A stretch of DNA of 64,000 bases, taken from CCY15215 sp039194995. Lineage in GTDB: Bacteria > Cyanobacteriota > Cyanobacteriia > Cyanobacteriales > Spirulinaceae. The notes beneath the pieces were generated by a model. The model made no database searches. It saw nothing but the letters and a program-made list of their open reading frames with translations, and was not told where the DNA came from. The stretch lies in contig JBCCVR010000009.1 in NCBI GenBank assembly GCA_039194995.1, positions 13,040 through 77,039 of the forward strand, read 5' to 3'. Position 1 is the stretch's first letter, and the number at the start of each line of letters is the position of its first letter. The position numbers were made by a program, and so were the translations under genes. Below are positions 16,759 to 26,147 of the stretch, in pieces.

Positions 16759-17472
16759 TCAACTCTCTGGATTCCAGAGTGTATCCACCGTTTCATGATT
16801 CATTTTATCACTCAAATCCAGTTTTGTTGCATAGGCAAAATTCAAAATTATTCTTTCCTCATCTTCTTGGAGTAATGGGTAAACGCGGTGCAATGTAGTT
16901 TTTGTTTGCATCAGATAAACCGATCCAGATGGGAAATAATACGATCGAATGTTGTCTATTAAGAACCACGAAATAATGTCTGGAGATTTTCTATTCCAAT
17001 TCGTATGAGGTACGCATTGAAGGATACCTCCTGCTGAAGGAGGTGGTGCTTTAAGAACAAAGATAAGCGCTAGAGAATAGTCATCCCAGTGCTACCCGTG
17101 CGTGTCTCCTTCCTTATGTAGTTTTGTTGCCACAATTTTTTCTGGTTCGTAGGGACATGGATAGATTTGTTCTCCAACAATGTCACATAGCAGACTGGTT
17201 AATCTCGTATCGTTATAAAGATTAGTAATCCGTTTGTTCTGGTGCAAAAATCGTGATTCAATATTTGTCATTCGTCTTGGAGTGCGATCGGTAGCTTGCA
17301 TTGTAAAATCGCGTCGTACTCCGTGAAGCAAGAACATTTTTGCCAAATCATCAAGTAATTCTTTTTTTATTTCATTTGAGAAAAAATCTGACAATTCTAC
17401 TAGAGAATGTGTGAAAAATTCTTGACGTTTTTGATGTTGTTTTTTTGAGTTGAGTGTAGTGGAGAATTGCAT
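16759..17472 (-). pseudogene. 2OG-Fe(II) oxygenase gene with one in-frame TAG
   Basis: One open frame of 237 codons from the ATG at 17472 to a TGA at 16759 is broken only by TAG at codon 127 (17092-17094). The stop falls in DTHG-stop-HWDDYSLAL. The HxD iron motif follows at once (H128, D130), then GGILQCVPHTNWN and a distal His in TTLHRVYP. Presence of the Asp in HxD argues for an oxygenase rather than a halogenase. No frameshift is visible and the part beyond the stop is well preserved, so the mutation is recent, or a sequencing error of TGG to TAG. The gene belongs to an operon-like trio with 17575-18540 and 15751-16677. Confidence 0.75.
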
Positions 17473-17574
17473 TTTCTTCTGTTCGCTATCGACACTTTAA
17501 AGATATACCACAGATGCGTCTGCAACGTCAAGTAAGAGAGAAGTAAAAACCTCAAACTTCAACTCACCAGTTCT

Positions 17575-18540
17575 CTATTCTTGGTGCAAAGAAGATTGGC
17601 TAGATAAAGCCAAATATATACCCAATAAAACTAATAGAAAAGCAATTAGTTCCAACAAACTTAAATTTTCCGAAAAAATTATCCACGCTTCAACAGCTGT
17701 CATCACTGGATCGATCAGTAAAAATAGAGAAACAAATCCCGCAGATAATTTATTAAGACTATAACCGATTAGTCCTTGACCTAAAAATTGACAGATAAAA
17801 GCTAGGCTAATAACGGCTAACCAACCTTCCCATGAATGGGGAAAAAGTTGTTCTCCAGTCACTATCAGTAGAGGTAAAATTAAAATAGTTCCAGTTAAGC
17901 AACTCCACATTAATAGTGTGGTAGCACTTAATTTGGTTCGTAATTGTTCTACGATTAGTAAGTACACTGCATAGAAAACTGCAGAGAATAAAGCAGCTAT
18001 CTCACCTGATATTTTACCGCTTGCTATTTGTAGTATATCTTGGATACTAACAATCATAATTCCTACAATAGCGATCGCCATCCCCATCAAAAATTTTTTC
18101 TCAAAATGCTTATTGAATACAAGCCATGCACTCAAGGTTGTGAATATAGGAGTTAAATTATGAAATATAGTAGAAATAGCAATAGAAATTTGAGTGATAG
18201 ACCAAACCCAAAGTAATTGAGATATTAGAGCAGAAAAACCTAATACTAACAATAGTAAAATTACATTTTTGGTGTAAGGATTATCTTTTATAGACTCTTG
18301 GTTCGATCGTACATTAGATAGTTTTAGATAAACAAAATTGAAACTATTCCAGAATAAGAAGATTACAGTCCCAATCCAAAAGCGATTAAAAGTTGTTGCA
18401 TTAGCACCGAGTTCAACTTCACTCCATTTAATAAATATTGCTGCAAAAGATATCGCAATTACAGCGATCGATAATACTGCGATCGCTATTATTTTTGTCT
18501 GTAAATTTTTGGAGGGGGATAATATCAGTTTATTGGTCAT
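17575..18540 (-). CDS. DMT-superfamily (EamA) membrane exporter
   Basis: 321 residues with about ten hydrophobic helices in two repeated halves, as in EamA/RhaT-type drug-metabolite transporters. Half one starts IIAIAVLSIAVIAISFAAIFIKW and contains NATTFNRFWIGTVIF. Half two contains GEIAALFSAVFYAVYLLIVE and LLIDPVMTAVEAWIIF. These proteins export amino acids, nucleobases or other small metabolites. It leads a minus-strand trio, 102 bp before the 2OG oxygenase gene, and may export the product. The gene is AT-rich compared with the flanking regulator and kinase genes, in keeping with acquisition as a block. Confidence 0.75.
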   Translation of the reverse strand: MTNKLILSPSKNLQTKIIAIAVLSIAVIAISFAAIFIKWSEVELGANATTFNRFWIGTVIFLFWNSFNFVYLKLSNVRSNQESIKDNPYTKNVILLLLVLGFSALISQLLWVWSITQISIAISTIFHNLTPIFTTLSAWLVFNKHFEKKFLMGMAIAIVGIMIVSIQDILQIASGKISGEIAALFSAVFYAVYLLIVEQLRTKLSATTLLMWSCLTGTILILPLLIVTGEQLFPHSWEGWLAVISLAFICQFLGQGLIGYSLNKLSAGFVSLFLLIDPVMTAVEAWIIFSENLSLLELIAFLLVLLGIYLALSSQSSLHQE

Positions 18541-18702
18541 AACAATTTGAGAAATAGTGAGGAGTGGGCAAATTTAACTCCATGTTATATATGCGTCAGG
18601 ATTATACTTTAATTATCTATATAAGGCTGTGTAGAAGGCGTAAAATTTAATTATCCCATAATGTCCAATACTAAAGACAGTGAGGAGTAACTAAAAACTG
18701 AT

Positions 18703-20076
18703 ATGAATCAAGATCGCTCTCTCTTTCAGCGCAGTCGTTTGCGCTTAGCCCTCTGGTATGCCGGAGTTATGGGAATTATTTTAGGAATTTCCGGTTTCGG
18801 CATCGATCGCGCCACCATTCAATCAAACCAAACGGCAATGGAACGAGAAATCGAATCGATCGCCGGAACATTACACGATAGCGTCGAACCCCTCTTACCC
18901 GTAGGGCAAACACCCACCGCACTCCTGCAACAAATTTTTCCCGATTTATGCGTGCTGGAACAGCCTTGCCAAACAACGCCCACCCTCATCGAACGACACA
19001 CCCTCGGCATTAGCGATCGCAACACCTACTATATCCGCCTCTTCGATCGCCAAGGCCAACTCTTAGCCTTTTCCCCCAATCAACCCTCATCTTTACCCGA
19101 AACCTTCAATCCTGCGCCTTGGCAAACCTTCCAGACCGAAAACCGCACGCGCTATCGTCAATTCACCACGATTCTACATAGTGCCGAGACCCATTCCCGG
19201 GATGATTCTTGGGGATACTTGCAAATCGGACGCAACTTAACCGCTTTTGATGCCGAAATTGCCCGCATTCGTTGGATTTTGGCGATCGGCTATCCTTTAA
19301 CCCTGCTTTTGGTTTTGTTTTCCAGTTGGTGGCTTTCCGGACTCGCCATGCAGCCCATCGATCGCGCCTATCGCCAGCAACAGCAGTTTACCGCCAATGC
19401 CGCCCACGAACTGCGATCTCCCCTTGCCAGTCTCCTCGCGACGATAGAAGCCATTTTGCGAATGCCCCCGGAAAACCCGCAACAAGTCCAAACCATGCTG
19501 CAAACCCTAGAACGACAGGGACGGCGCTTGAGTCACACTATTACCGATTTACTCTTTCTTACCCATCTCGAACAAAATCCCTTACCCAAACCTTTCCAAC
19601 CCTGTTGTTTAAACGATCTGGTTAGCGATCTCACCGAGGAGTTTTTAGAATTGGCCGATCGCGCCGAAATCTCTCTAACCTGCCAAGTCCCCGATCGCGA
19701 AATCTACGTTTCGGGCAACGAATCCCAATTGTATCGCTCGGTCTCCAATCTCATCGATAATGCCCTGCAATATACGCCCCGAGGCGGTGGAATAGAAGTG
19801 CATTTGACAGTGCGCGATCGCCATGCCTGCATTACCGTCAAGGATACAGGGATCGGGATTGCCTCAGAAGAACAAGACCGAATTTTCGATCGCTTCTATC
19901 GCGTTGACGGCGATCGTTCCCGCAAAACGGGGGGGACGGGGTTGGGTTTGGCGATCGTGCGGGCGATCGCCGAAAGTCATGGCGCTTCTCTCGCCGTCCA
20001 AAGCAAACCGGGTCAAGGAAGCGCTTTTACCATCGAGTTTCCCAGTATGAATAAGACCGTTTGCAACAAGAATTAA
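18703..20076 (+). CDS. Sensor histidine kinase (probable partner of the regulator at 15037; RppB/NrsS-like)
   Basis: 457 residues. TM1 at ~12-32, a periplasmic domain of ~155 residues with two Cys near 85-95 (CVLEQPC), and TM2 at ~193-212. HisKA follows with phospho-acceptor H235 in NAAHELRSPLASL, then HATPase with NLIDNALQYTPRGGG (N box), VKDTGIGI (G1) and GGTGLGLAIV (G2). There is little or no HAMP between TM2 and HisKA, as in the RppB group. By family it should control the divergent RND efflux operon with the OmpR regulator. It is 2.95 kb away, separated by a minus-strand trio. Codon use and HIP1 density match the regulator. It ends 8 bp from the convergent lepB stop. Confidence 0.8.
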   Translation: MNQDRSLFQRSRLRLALWYAGVMGIILGISGFGIDRATIQSNQTAMEREIESIAGTLHDSVEPLLPVGQTPTALLQQIFPDLCVLEQPCQTTPTLIERHTLGISDRNTYYIRLFDRQGQLLAFSPNQPSSLPETFNPAPWQTFQTENRTRYRQFTTILHSAETHSRDDSWGYLQIGRNLTAFDAEIARIRWILAIGYPLTLLLVLFSSWWLSGLAMQPIDRAYRQQQQFTANAAHELRSPLASLLATIEAILRMPPENPQQVQTMLQTLERQGRRLSHTITDLLFLTHLEQNPLPKPFQPCCLNDLVSDLTEEFLELADRAEISLTCQVPDREIYVSGNESQLYRSVSNLIDNALQYTPRGGGIEVHLTVRDRHACITVKDTGIGIASEEQDRIFDRFYRVDGDRSRKTGGTGLGLAIVRAIAESHGASLAVQSKPGQGSAFTIEFPSMNKTVCNKN

Positions 20077-20084
20077 TTGTGCTT

Positions 20085-20663
20085 CTAATCGTCCTTTTCG
20101 ACTCCTCCCATGCGGGCAGGCGGCCAAAAACGTACCGCCGCGCGACCGATAATTTTTTCATCCGGGACAATGCCCCAACAGCGACTATCATAACTATTGT
20201 TACGATTGTCTCCCAGAACCAAATAAGAGCCTTCGGGAATGGTTACGGGGTCGGCAAGATAGGGTTTATGGGATTGGAAGCGACAGATATTGACTTCCGT
20301 GGAATCCGGTCGGGCAATATAATCCTCTTCTAGCACTTCCCCATTAATGAAAACTTTCCGGTCTTTTAATTCGACCGTTTCTCCCGGTAAACCCACCACC
20401 CGCTTAATAAACGCATCGTGGAAGTTTTGGCGCTCTAAGGCATCCGTGGGGTTAAAAACGATGATATCCCCTCGCACGGGCTTGCGAAACCGATAGCTCA
20501 TTTTCTCGATCATCAAGCGATCGTTGACCTCGAGGGTGGGTAACATGGACTCTGAAGGGATGTAACGCGCTTCCGCAACAAATTGACGGATGCCGATCGC
20601 CAGCACCGCACTCAGGGCGATCGTTTTAAGTGCTTCGACTGAAGTACTTTGTAACCGAGACAT
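20085..20663 (-). CDS. lepB: Signal peptidase I
   Basis: 192 residues, typical of cyanobacterial LepB. A single N-terminal membrane helix (LSAVLAIGIRQFV) precedes the catalytic serine S39 in YIPSESMLPTL. The general-base lysine K87 is in FIKRVVGLPGE. The conserved GDNRNNSYDSRCWG box and the C-terminal GRAAVRFWP complete the family signature. It cleaves signal peptides of exported proteins at the outer face of the cytoplasmic or thylakoid membrane, and so is relevant to the large exported proteins at 26-43 kb. Confidence 0.92.
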   Translation of the reverse strand: MSRLQSTSVEALKTIALSAVLAIGIRQFVAEARYIPSESMLPTLEVNDRLMIEKMSYRFRKPVRGDIIVFNPTDALERQNFHDAFIKRVVGLPGETVELKDRKVFINGEVLEEDYIARPDSTEVNICRFQSHKPYLADPVTIPEGSYLVLGDNRNNSYDSRCWGIVPDEKIIGRAAVRFWPPARMGGVEKDD

Positions 20664-20777
20664 AAGCTAATCTATAACGACTGAATTACAACAAAAAATT
20701 AAGCGATCGGGGATCGAAAAAATTATAAGGGCTAATTTCCCTATCATAGCTTGTAGCTCGTTTAATTTTAACCTCCC

Positions 20778-22100
20778 ATGTTTTCCGACACCGATCGCTT
20801 AATTCGTCAAGCTAACATTCTCCTGCCCGAGGGGACTTTTTTCCTGGGTGACGTGCAGATTCGCCAAGGGAAAATCACTCGCATCGCCGAGGACATCTCT
20901 CCCGATCCCGAAGATGATGTCCTCGACGCGCAAGGATTGACAATGTTTCCGGGAGTCATCGATCCCCAAGTCCACTTTCGCGAACCGGGTTTAGAACACA
21001 AAGAGGATCTCTTTACGGCGACTTGCGCTTGCGTGCGAGGGGGAGTCACCTCGTTTCTGGAAATGCCCAACACGCGCCCCTTAACCACGACACAGGAGAA
21101 ACTCGACGATAAGTTAAAACGGGCATCGGAGAAATGTTTGGCTAATTATGGCTTTTTTATGGGGGCGACGGCGGAAAATTTAGCCGACCTGCGGGACGCA
21201 AATCCGGCTTGCGGCATTAAAATCTTTATGGGGTCGGCACATGGCGCATTATTGGTCAGTACGGAAGCGGAAATCGAACCCATTTTCGCCGAAGGGACGC
21301 GCTTAATTGCCGTTCACGCCGAAGATCAACAGAGAATTCGCGATCGCCGCAAGGAATTCCAAGGCATTACCGAGCCGAAAATCCACTCTACCATCCAAGA
21401 TCGCCAAGCCGCCCTCAATGCCACTCAACTCGCCCTCAAACTCTCGAAAAAATATCAACGCCGCCTCCATATTCTCCATCTTTCCACAGGAGATGAGGCG
21501 GAATTATTACGCCAAGAAAAACCCGCTTGGGTAACGACGGAAGTTACGCCCCAACATTTACTCTTAAACGAAAGCACCTACGAAAAGATCGGCACTCTGG
21601 CGCAAATGAATCCCCCATTACGCACCCAAAAAGATAATGAGATTCTCTGGCAGGCATTAAAGGATGGCGTTATCGATTTTATTGCCACGGATCACGCTCC
21701 CCATACCTTAGAAGAAAAAGCTAAAGGCTATCCTAATTCTCCTTCGGGAATGCCGGGGGTAGAAACATCTTTAGCATTAATGCTCACCCAAGCAAAAGCC
21801 GGAAAATGTAGTTACGCACAAGTCGCTAATTGGATGTCTGCAAAACCTGCGGAGGCTTATCAAATTCCCAATAAAGGACAAATTAAAGAGGGATATGATG
21901 CCGATTTGGTGTTAGTCGATTTAGAAAATTATCAGCCCGTATTGCGCGAGGATGTTGTGTCTAAATGCGGTTGGAGTCCCTTTGAAGGCTGGGATTTAAC
22001 AGGATGGGCGCAATATACCATCGTCGGCGGTCAAGTTGCTTTTGAACGCGGAAAAATCAATACAGAAGTTCGCGGCAAGGCGTTAAAATTTGGTTATTAG
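20778..22100 (+). CDS. pyrC: Dihydroorotase
   Basis: 440 residues of the class I type dihydroorotase/allantoinase family. The metal site appears as DPQVHFREPG, with later zinc ligands in IAVHAEDQ and LHILHLSTGD, and the catalytic Asp in FIATDHAPHT. GMPGVETSLALML is typical of dihydroorotase rather than allantoinase. It closes carbamoyl-aspartate to dihydroorotate in pyrimidine synthesis. It stands alone, divergent from lepB, so there is no pyr operon here. Confidence 0.88.
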   Translation: MFSDTDRLIRQANILLPEGTFFLGDVQIRQGKITRIAEDISPDPEDDVLDAQGLTMFPGVIDPQVHFREPGLEHKEDLFTATCACVRGGVTSFLEMPNTRPLTTTQEKLDDKLKRASEKCLANYGFFMGATAENLADLRDANPACGIKIFMGSAHGALLVSTEAEIEPIFAEGTRLIAVHAEDQQRIRDRRKEFQGITEPKIHSTIQDRQAALNATQLALKLSKKYQRRLHILHLSTGDEAELLRQEKPAWVTTEVTPQHLLLNESTYEKIGTLAQMNPPLRTQKDNEILWQALKDGVIDFIATDHAPHTLEEKAKGYPNSPSGMPGVETSLALMLTQAKAGKCSYAQVANWMSAKPAEAYQIPNKGQIKEGYDADLVLVDLENYQPVLREDVVSKCGWSPFEGWDLTGWAQYTIVGGQVAFERGKINTEVRGKALKFGY

Positions 22101-22142
22101 TTATTGTTTGTTAGTGGTTGGCTTCTTTTTCCATCTCTTCCT

Positions 22143-22163
22143 CTCCCCCTCTTGGGAGAGGGT
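22143..22163. repeat. Short C/G-rich hairpin downstream of pyrC
   Basis: CCCTCT, the loop TGGG, and AGAGGG form a perfect stem within a C-run/G-run stretch after the dihydroorotase stop. It is a common type of cyanobacterial intergenic palindrome. No T-run follows, so a terminator role is uncertain. Confidence 0.4.
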
Positions 22164-22200
22164 TGGGGGGTGGGTCGAGATGTAGGGTAGTTTGGGGTTA

Positions 22201-22632
22201 ATGCAGATAACAATCATGTTCAAATCTTTTGTTCTTGCACTGTTTTTGTTAACTTCTGTCGGGTGTCGTCTTTTGGCAGAGGAAAGCGATCGCACCCAAT
22301 ATAATACTCTCGACCCGCAACAATTTCTTGCTTCCCACTCCCTCACAAATAATCCCCGTCCTCGCGAAGTTGCTCTCGAGTTGTTTGCACGATACACTCG
22401 CGAATCGGAGGGGAGAAAATCGGAAACAATGGCGATCGCTTATCCAACCCGAGACATTGCTATTGTCACGGTTGAAATTGTCGGCTTGGCTGATGATTCC
22501 ATGCGGGGCAGTCGCTATCGTCTAGAATTTCAATGGACAGATGACAATTGGCAATTAGACTGGGTGGGTTCGCAAGTGCAATGCTGGCAAGGAAGAGGAT
22601 CTCAAAATTGGGGACGCGATCGCTGTTCTTAA
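22201..22632 (+). CDS. Small exported lipoprotein of unknown function
   Basis: 143 residues from the ATG at 22201 (an in-frame ATG at 22216 is equally possible). The signal sequence SFVLALFLLTSVGC ends in a lipobox cysteine, so it is probably a lipoprotein. The mature part has a stretch YRLEFQWTDDNWQLDWVG, typical of small secreted proteins, and two further Cys near the end. No enzyme motif is visible. It stands between pyrC and the FecR-like gene, all on the plus strand. Confidence 0.55.
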   Translation: MQITIMFKSFVLALFLLTSVGCRLLAEESDRTQYNTLDPQQFLASHSLTNNPRPREVALELFARYTRESEGRKSETMAIAYPTRDIAIVTVEIVGLADDSMRGSRYRLEFQWTDDNWQLDWVGSQVQCWQGRGSQNWGRDRCS

Positions 22633-22759
22633 ATTGAGGAAGAGAGGTAAAATCTCCCGTACCAAAATATCTATCTCGTGCTAGGATCGCATCGTTTATT
22701 TTTTCCAGAGAATTTCATCAGGTTGCTCGATTCGGAAGAAACGGAGGCACATAAGAATT

Positions 22760-23536
22760 ATGATTCAATACAAAAAGCAGAGCGATCGCAACGGGCGCAC
22801 GATTGGGGGAATATTTCTAGGCTTGGGTATAGCCATCTCATCTTCACTCCTTTCCACCCCTGCGATCGCCCAAATCAATCAAGCGATCGTACAAGAGATT
22901 GTCAATACCGAAGAGGAAAGCGAAGAAATTGGCGTTTTTATCGATGAGGATCCGGCTGAAATCGAGGCGATCGCCCTATTGAAGCAGAAAATTGCTACGC
23001 AAGAAGCCAGCACCTCGCTTTTGTTCAGCAATGGTGCAGCAGGACGCTTGGGTCCCACCTCTTCAGTGATTGTCGGTCAGTGCATCGAAGTGCAACAAGG
23101 ATTATTACTGGCAAGCGGTCCGGCCAATGGTTGCACGGCGACCTTTGAAGTGGGAGTCGAAGGCACCGTTTACGTGATGGAAGTGAATGGGGCGGGAGAA
23201 ACACAAATTAAAGTCTTAGAAGGAGAAGTCAAAGTCGAACCCACTGAAGTTGCGCCAGAAACAGAAGAAGACACCGAAGAAATTGCAATTCAAGCCGGAG
23301 AAAAAATTACCATTACACCCGATGGCGTTTTCGGACAAGTGGCAGAATTATTGCAAAGCGATGTCGAGGATATTCTCAATGGCGCTTTATTTCAAGGATT
23401 TAGCCTACCGCTTCCCGGAACGGCAGCATTGCAGGAATCTTTAGAAAATTTGTACCCCGATCTCGATATTCCTCCCCTACCCGGATTTAACCTTCCCATT
23501 ACGCCACCGAGACCCCGTCCCCCATCGCCATTCTAA
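22760..23536 (+). CDS. Exported FecR-like domain protein
   Basis: 258 residues. An Arg/Lys-rich N-terminus and hydrophobic segment (GIFLGLGIAISSSLL) end at TPAIAQ, a likely signal peptide. An acidic linker and a FecR-type beta domain follow (~85-195), with GTVYVMEVNGAGETQIKV, LEGEVKVEP and IQAGEKITITPDG. The C-terminal 40 residues are proline-rich (PPLPGFNLPITPPRPRPPSP). FecR domains in stand-alone exported proteins are thought to sense or bind in the periplasm. There is no sigma factor or receptor next to it, so classical iron signalling is not supported. Two Cys (QCIEV, NGCTATF) may form a disulfide. Confidence 0.65.
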   Translation: MIQYKKQSDRNGRTIGGIFLGLGIAISSSLLSTPAIAQINQAIVQEIVNTEEESEEIGVFIDEDPAEIEAIALLKQKIATQEASTSLLFSNGAAGRLGPTSSVIVGQCIEVQQGLLLASGPANGCTATFEVGVEGTVYVMEVNGAGETQIKVLEGEVKVEPTEVAPETEEDTEEIAIQAGEKITITPDGVFGQVAELLQSDVEDILNGALFQGFSLPLPGTAALQESLENLYPDLDIPPLPGFNLPITPPRPRPPSPF

Positions 23537-23715
23537 GGTACATCTTTGCAGTGATGCGCCTTTGATATTCGAGCCAGTTTGAGAACGGATCGCGGGGAAT
23601 TGACATCAGCAAACCAGAAGATGCGAGTTAGACTAAAACGTAGACCCGTTCGCGCGGTATCTTCCGAGGACAACTCGCCGATGGGATTTTTGACGTGCAG
23701 TACCCCCGAACAGTT

Positions 23716-25374
23716 ATGACAGCGTTCGAGTCCCCAAGTTTGACCTTTGATAATGACGAATTTGCCGAGATTGTCAGCCAGCGCACCTCCTTGATCGAGG
23801 ATCTTTTGGCGATCGGCACAGCCTTATCGGGCAGTCAAGACTTGGGAGAACTGCTGGCCTTAATTCTCAGCAAGAGTCGCGAAATTACCCGCAGCGATGC
23901 GGGTAGCGTGTTTCTGGTCGATCGCGTGGACTCCATCCCCCAACTCGTCTTTAAAATCGCGCAGAATGACTCCCTACCTGCCGTTTCTTTTCAAGAATTT
24001 ACCCTTCCCCTCACCCCCAAAAGTCTGGCCGGATACGTGGCATTAACGGGTCAATCCTTGAACATTCCCGATGCCCACAATCTTTTACCGGGGTTGCCCT
24101 ATCAACTCGATCGCAATTTCGATCGCGATTTTTCCTATCGGACTTGTTCGGTGTTGGTCTTACCCATGCAGGATGCCGACGGAGAAACAATCGGGGTGTT
24201 ACAACTGATCAACCGCAAATTGCGTCGCGATATCATCATTGACGGTCAGAATGCCCTCAGCGTCACGCAACCCTATTCCGACTGGGAAGAAAGCGTGGTG
24301 CGTTCCTTAGCTTCCCAAGCCGCTATTTCCATCGAACGTAATATTCTCCAAAAAAACATAGAAGACCTGTTTGAAGGGTTCGTGAAAGCCTCCGTACAGG
24401 CGATCGAGGATCGCGATCCCACCACTTCCGGGCATTCAGAAAGAGTGGCAGCTTTAACGGTGCATTTGGCGCAAGAAGTGACGGCATTGCAAAGCGGACG
24501 CTTGCGATCGCTGGTCTTCGACGAACGACAAATCCAAGAAATTCGCTATGCTGCCCTCTTGCACGATTTTGGTAAGGTGGGCGTTCCCGAAGCCATTCTC
24601 AACAAGCGTAAAAAGCTCTACCCCGAACAACTCGAAGTCATTCGCCAACGTTTTGCCGTTGCCATGCGTACATTACAAATGGAATGTGCTGAAGCAAAAT
24701 TTCAACATCTCATCAACCATCCCCATTTTCACAACACGGATGCCTCGGACTGTTCCCATTGTCAGCAAATTCAAATCTTAGACGATCGCCTCGAGGAATC
24801 TTTAGAAAAATTAAACCGCTACTTAAAATTTATAGAAGAGATTAACGAACCCGAAGCCCTAGCAACCAAAAGATTTGAGGCATTATCTGAAGAAGCCTTC
24901 GTTGAGTTAACAGAACTGGCCGAGTATTGCTATCGCGATGTCGATGGCAAGATCAAACCCTTGGTCACGCCCCAAGAAATGGAACAATTGCTACTACCTC
25001 GCGGAAACTTAACAGTAGCAGAACGACAGGCGATCGAAGCTCACGTCACCTACTCCTACGAGTTTCTCAAACGCATTCCCTGGACGCGGCATTTACAAGA
25101 TATTCCCATTATTGCCTACGGACATCACGAAAAATTGGATGGGAGCGGCTATCCGTTGGGATTAACCGGAGAGGAGATCCCCGTTCAAACTCAAATGATG
25201 AGCATTGCAGATATCTATGATGCGCTGACGGCGGCGGATCGACCTTATAAGCGCCCGCTTCCGGTAGATGTGGTTCTCAAAATTCTGCGCGAAGAAGTCG
25301 ATAAAAATAAGATCAACGGCGATTTAGTCGAGGTGTTTATTCAACGCCAAGTCTATCGGATTTTGGGACATTAA
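23716..25374 (+). CDS. GAF and HD-GYP domain phosphodiesterase
   Basis: 552 residues from the ATG at 23716. A GAF domain lies at ~20-205 (ITRSDAGSVFLVDR, VLVLPMQDADGETIGVLQLINR). The HD-GYP domain has SGHSERVA, the HD pair in LLHDFGKVGVPEAIL and the GYP loop HHEKLDGSGYPLGL. IADIYDALTAADRPYK follows. The family hydrolyses cyclic di-GMP or related cyclic dinucleotides. Between the two halves of the catalytic domain is an insertion of ~100 residues with a Cys/His cluster (NHPHFHNTDASDCSHCQ, ~335-351). This is not part of the usual fold and looks able to bind metal. No DNA-binding or receiver domain is present. Confidence 0.85.
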   Translation: MTAFESPSLTFDNDEFAEIVSQRTSLIEDLLAIGTALSGSQDLGELLALILSKSREITRSDAGSVFLVDRVDSIPQLVFKIAQNDSLPAVSFQEFTLPLTPKSLAGYVALTGQSLNIPDAHNLLPGLPYQLDRNFDRDFSYRTCSVLVLPMQDADGETIGVLQLINRKLRRDIIIDGQNALSVTQPYSDWEESVVRSLASQAAISIERNILQKNIEDLFEGFVKASVQAIEDRDPTTSGHSERVAALTVHLAQEVTALQSGRLRSLVFDERQIQEIRYAALLHDFGKVGVPEAILNKRKKLYPEQLEVIRQRFAVAMRTLQMECAEAKFQHLINHPHFHNTDASDCSHCQQIQILDDRLEESLEKLNRYLKFIEEINEPEALATKRFEALSEEAFVELTELAEYCYRDVDGKIKPLVTPQEMEQLLLPRGNLTVAERQAIEAHVTYSYEFLKRIPWTRHLQDIPIIAYGHHEKLDGSGYPLGLTGEEIPVQTQMMSIADIYDALTAADRPYKRPLPVDVVLKILREEVDKNKINGDLVEVFIQRQVYRILGH

Positions 25375-26147
25375 ATCAATTCAAAAGTATTAATTTACAA
25401 TCGGCTGCCTCGAGCCAGCGCTTTTTCATTCATCCCAATGATTAGCGTGCTTTCGCGCGAATCGGGATGTCTTGGTCAATCGCGTCTTGGCGATCGCTCG
25501 ATCTTTATCGCGCTCAACGCAAATTTCATCTTAATTTTACGTGAATTCACTGAATCTTCACATTTCTCTGTAGGTTGTATTGAGTATTGGTGATTATACT
25601 AAGATCAATCATTGGTCACCCCCAGTGGTTTAAACGAAATTATGGGTGACAAAGCAATCATCCATAATTTCATTTCTTCCCAAAAGGGATTTTCGGGCTG
25701 GCTTTACATAAGTCAACTCAGCTTTTTGATGGCTACTCTGGCTTTAAACTGGCTTCAACAAAGAATTTTGGCAATTCACAATCTGTTCTGCTGCATCGAG
25801 TTCCTTCCCAAAACACAATATAATTTTATGCGCGACTTTACCCAAATTTTTCAAAGCTCGATAGATCGAGAAAATTTTTCAAGAGAATTATTAAGGATTT
25901 TTAAGAGATATATTCTCAAAAGTTACATTTACAAGCCTCTGAGACTGTAAAAGGGCGATCGCAAATCTCCGTAAAAATAAGGATATGAAAGTTGAGAAAA
26001 TATTTCCTCGATTGAGAGCAATCTCGAAGGGTGCTCTCATCCAAAAAGCTATGAGTTTTTTATGAAAAATTGATGAACTTTTTATGAATATCCATGAAAG
26101 CATCTAGCTATTATAAATAACAAAGCTCTTTTAATATTCTAAAAGTT
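25375..26147. other. 773-bp intergenic region before the FHA-CHAT cluster
   Basis: No convincing gene. An open frame at 25612-25950 has no ribosome site, no recognisable domain and ordinary AT-rich intergenic composition. An imperfect hairpin (CATCCC at 25431 pairing with GGGATG at 25464, with partly matching inner arms) may end the HD-GYP transcript. The right part (25950-26147) is AT-rich and probably carries the promoter for the large exoprotein gene at 26148. Confidence 0.5.

Noticed and set aside
25612..25950. A 112-codon open frame in the gap before the exoprotein cluster
   Set aside because: No ribosome site, no domain, AT-rich intergenic-type composition and odd amino-acid use. Treated as chance.
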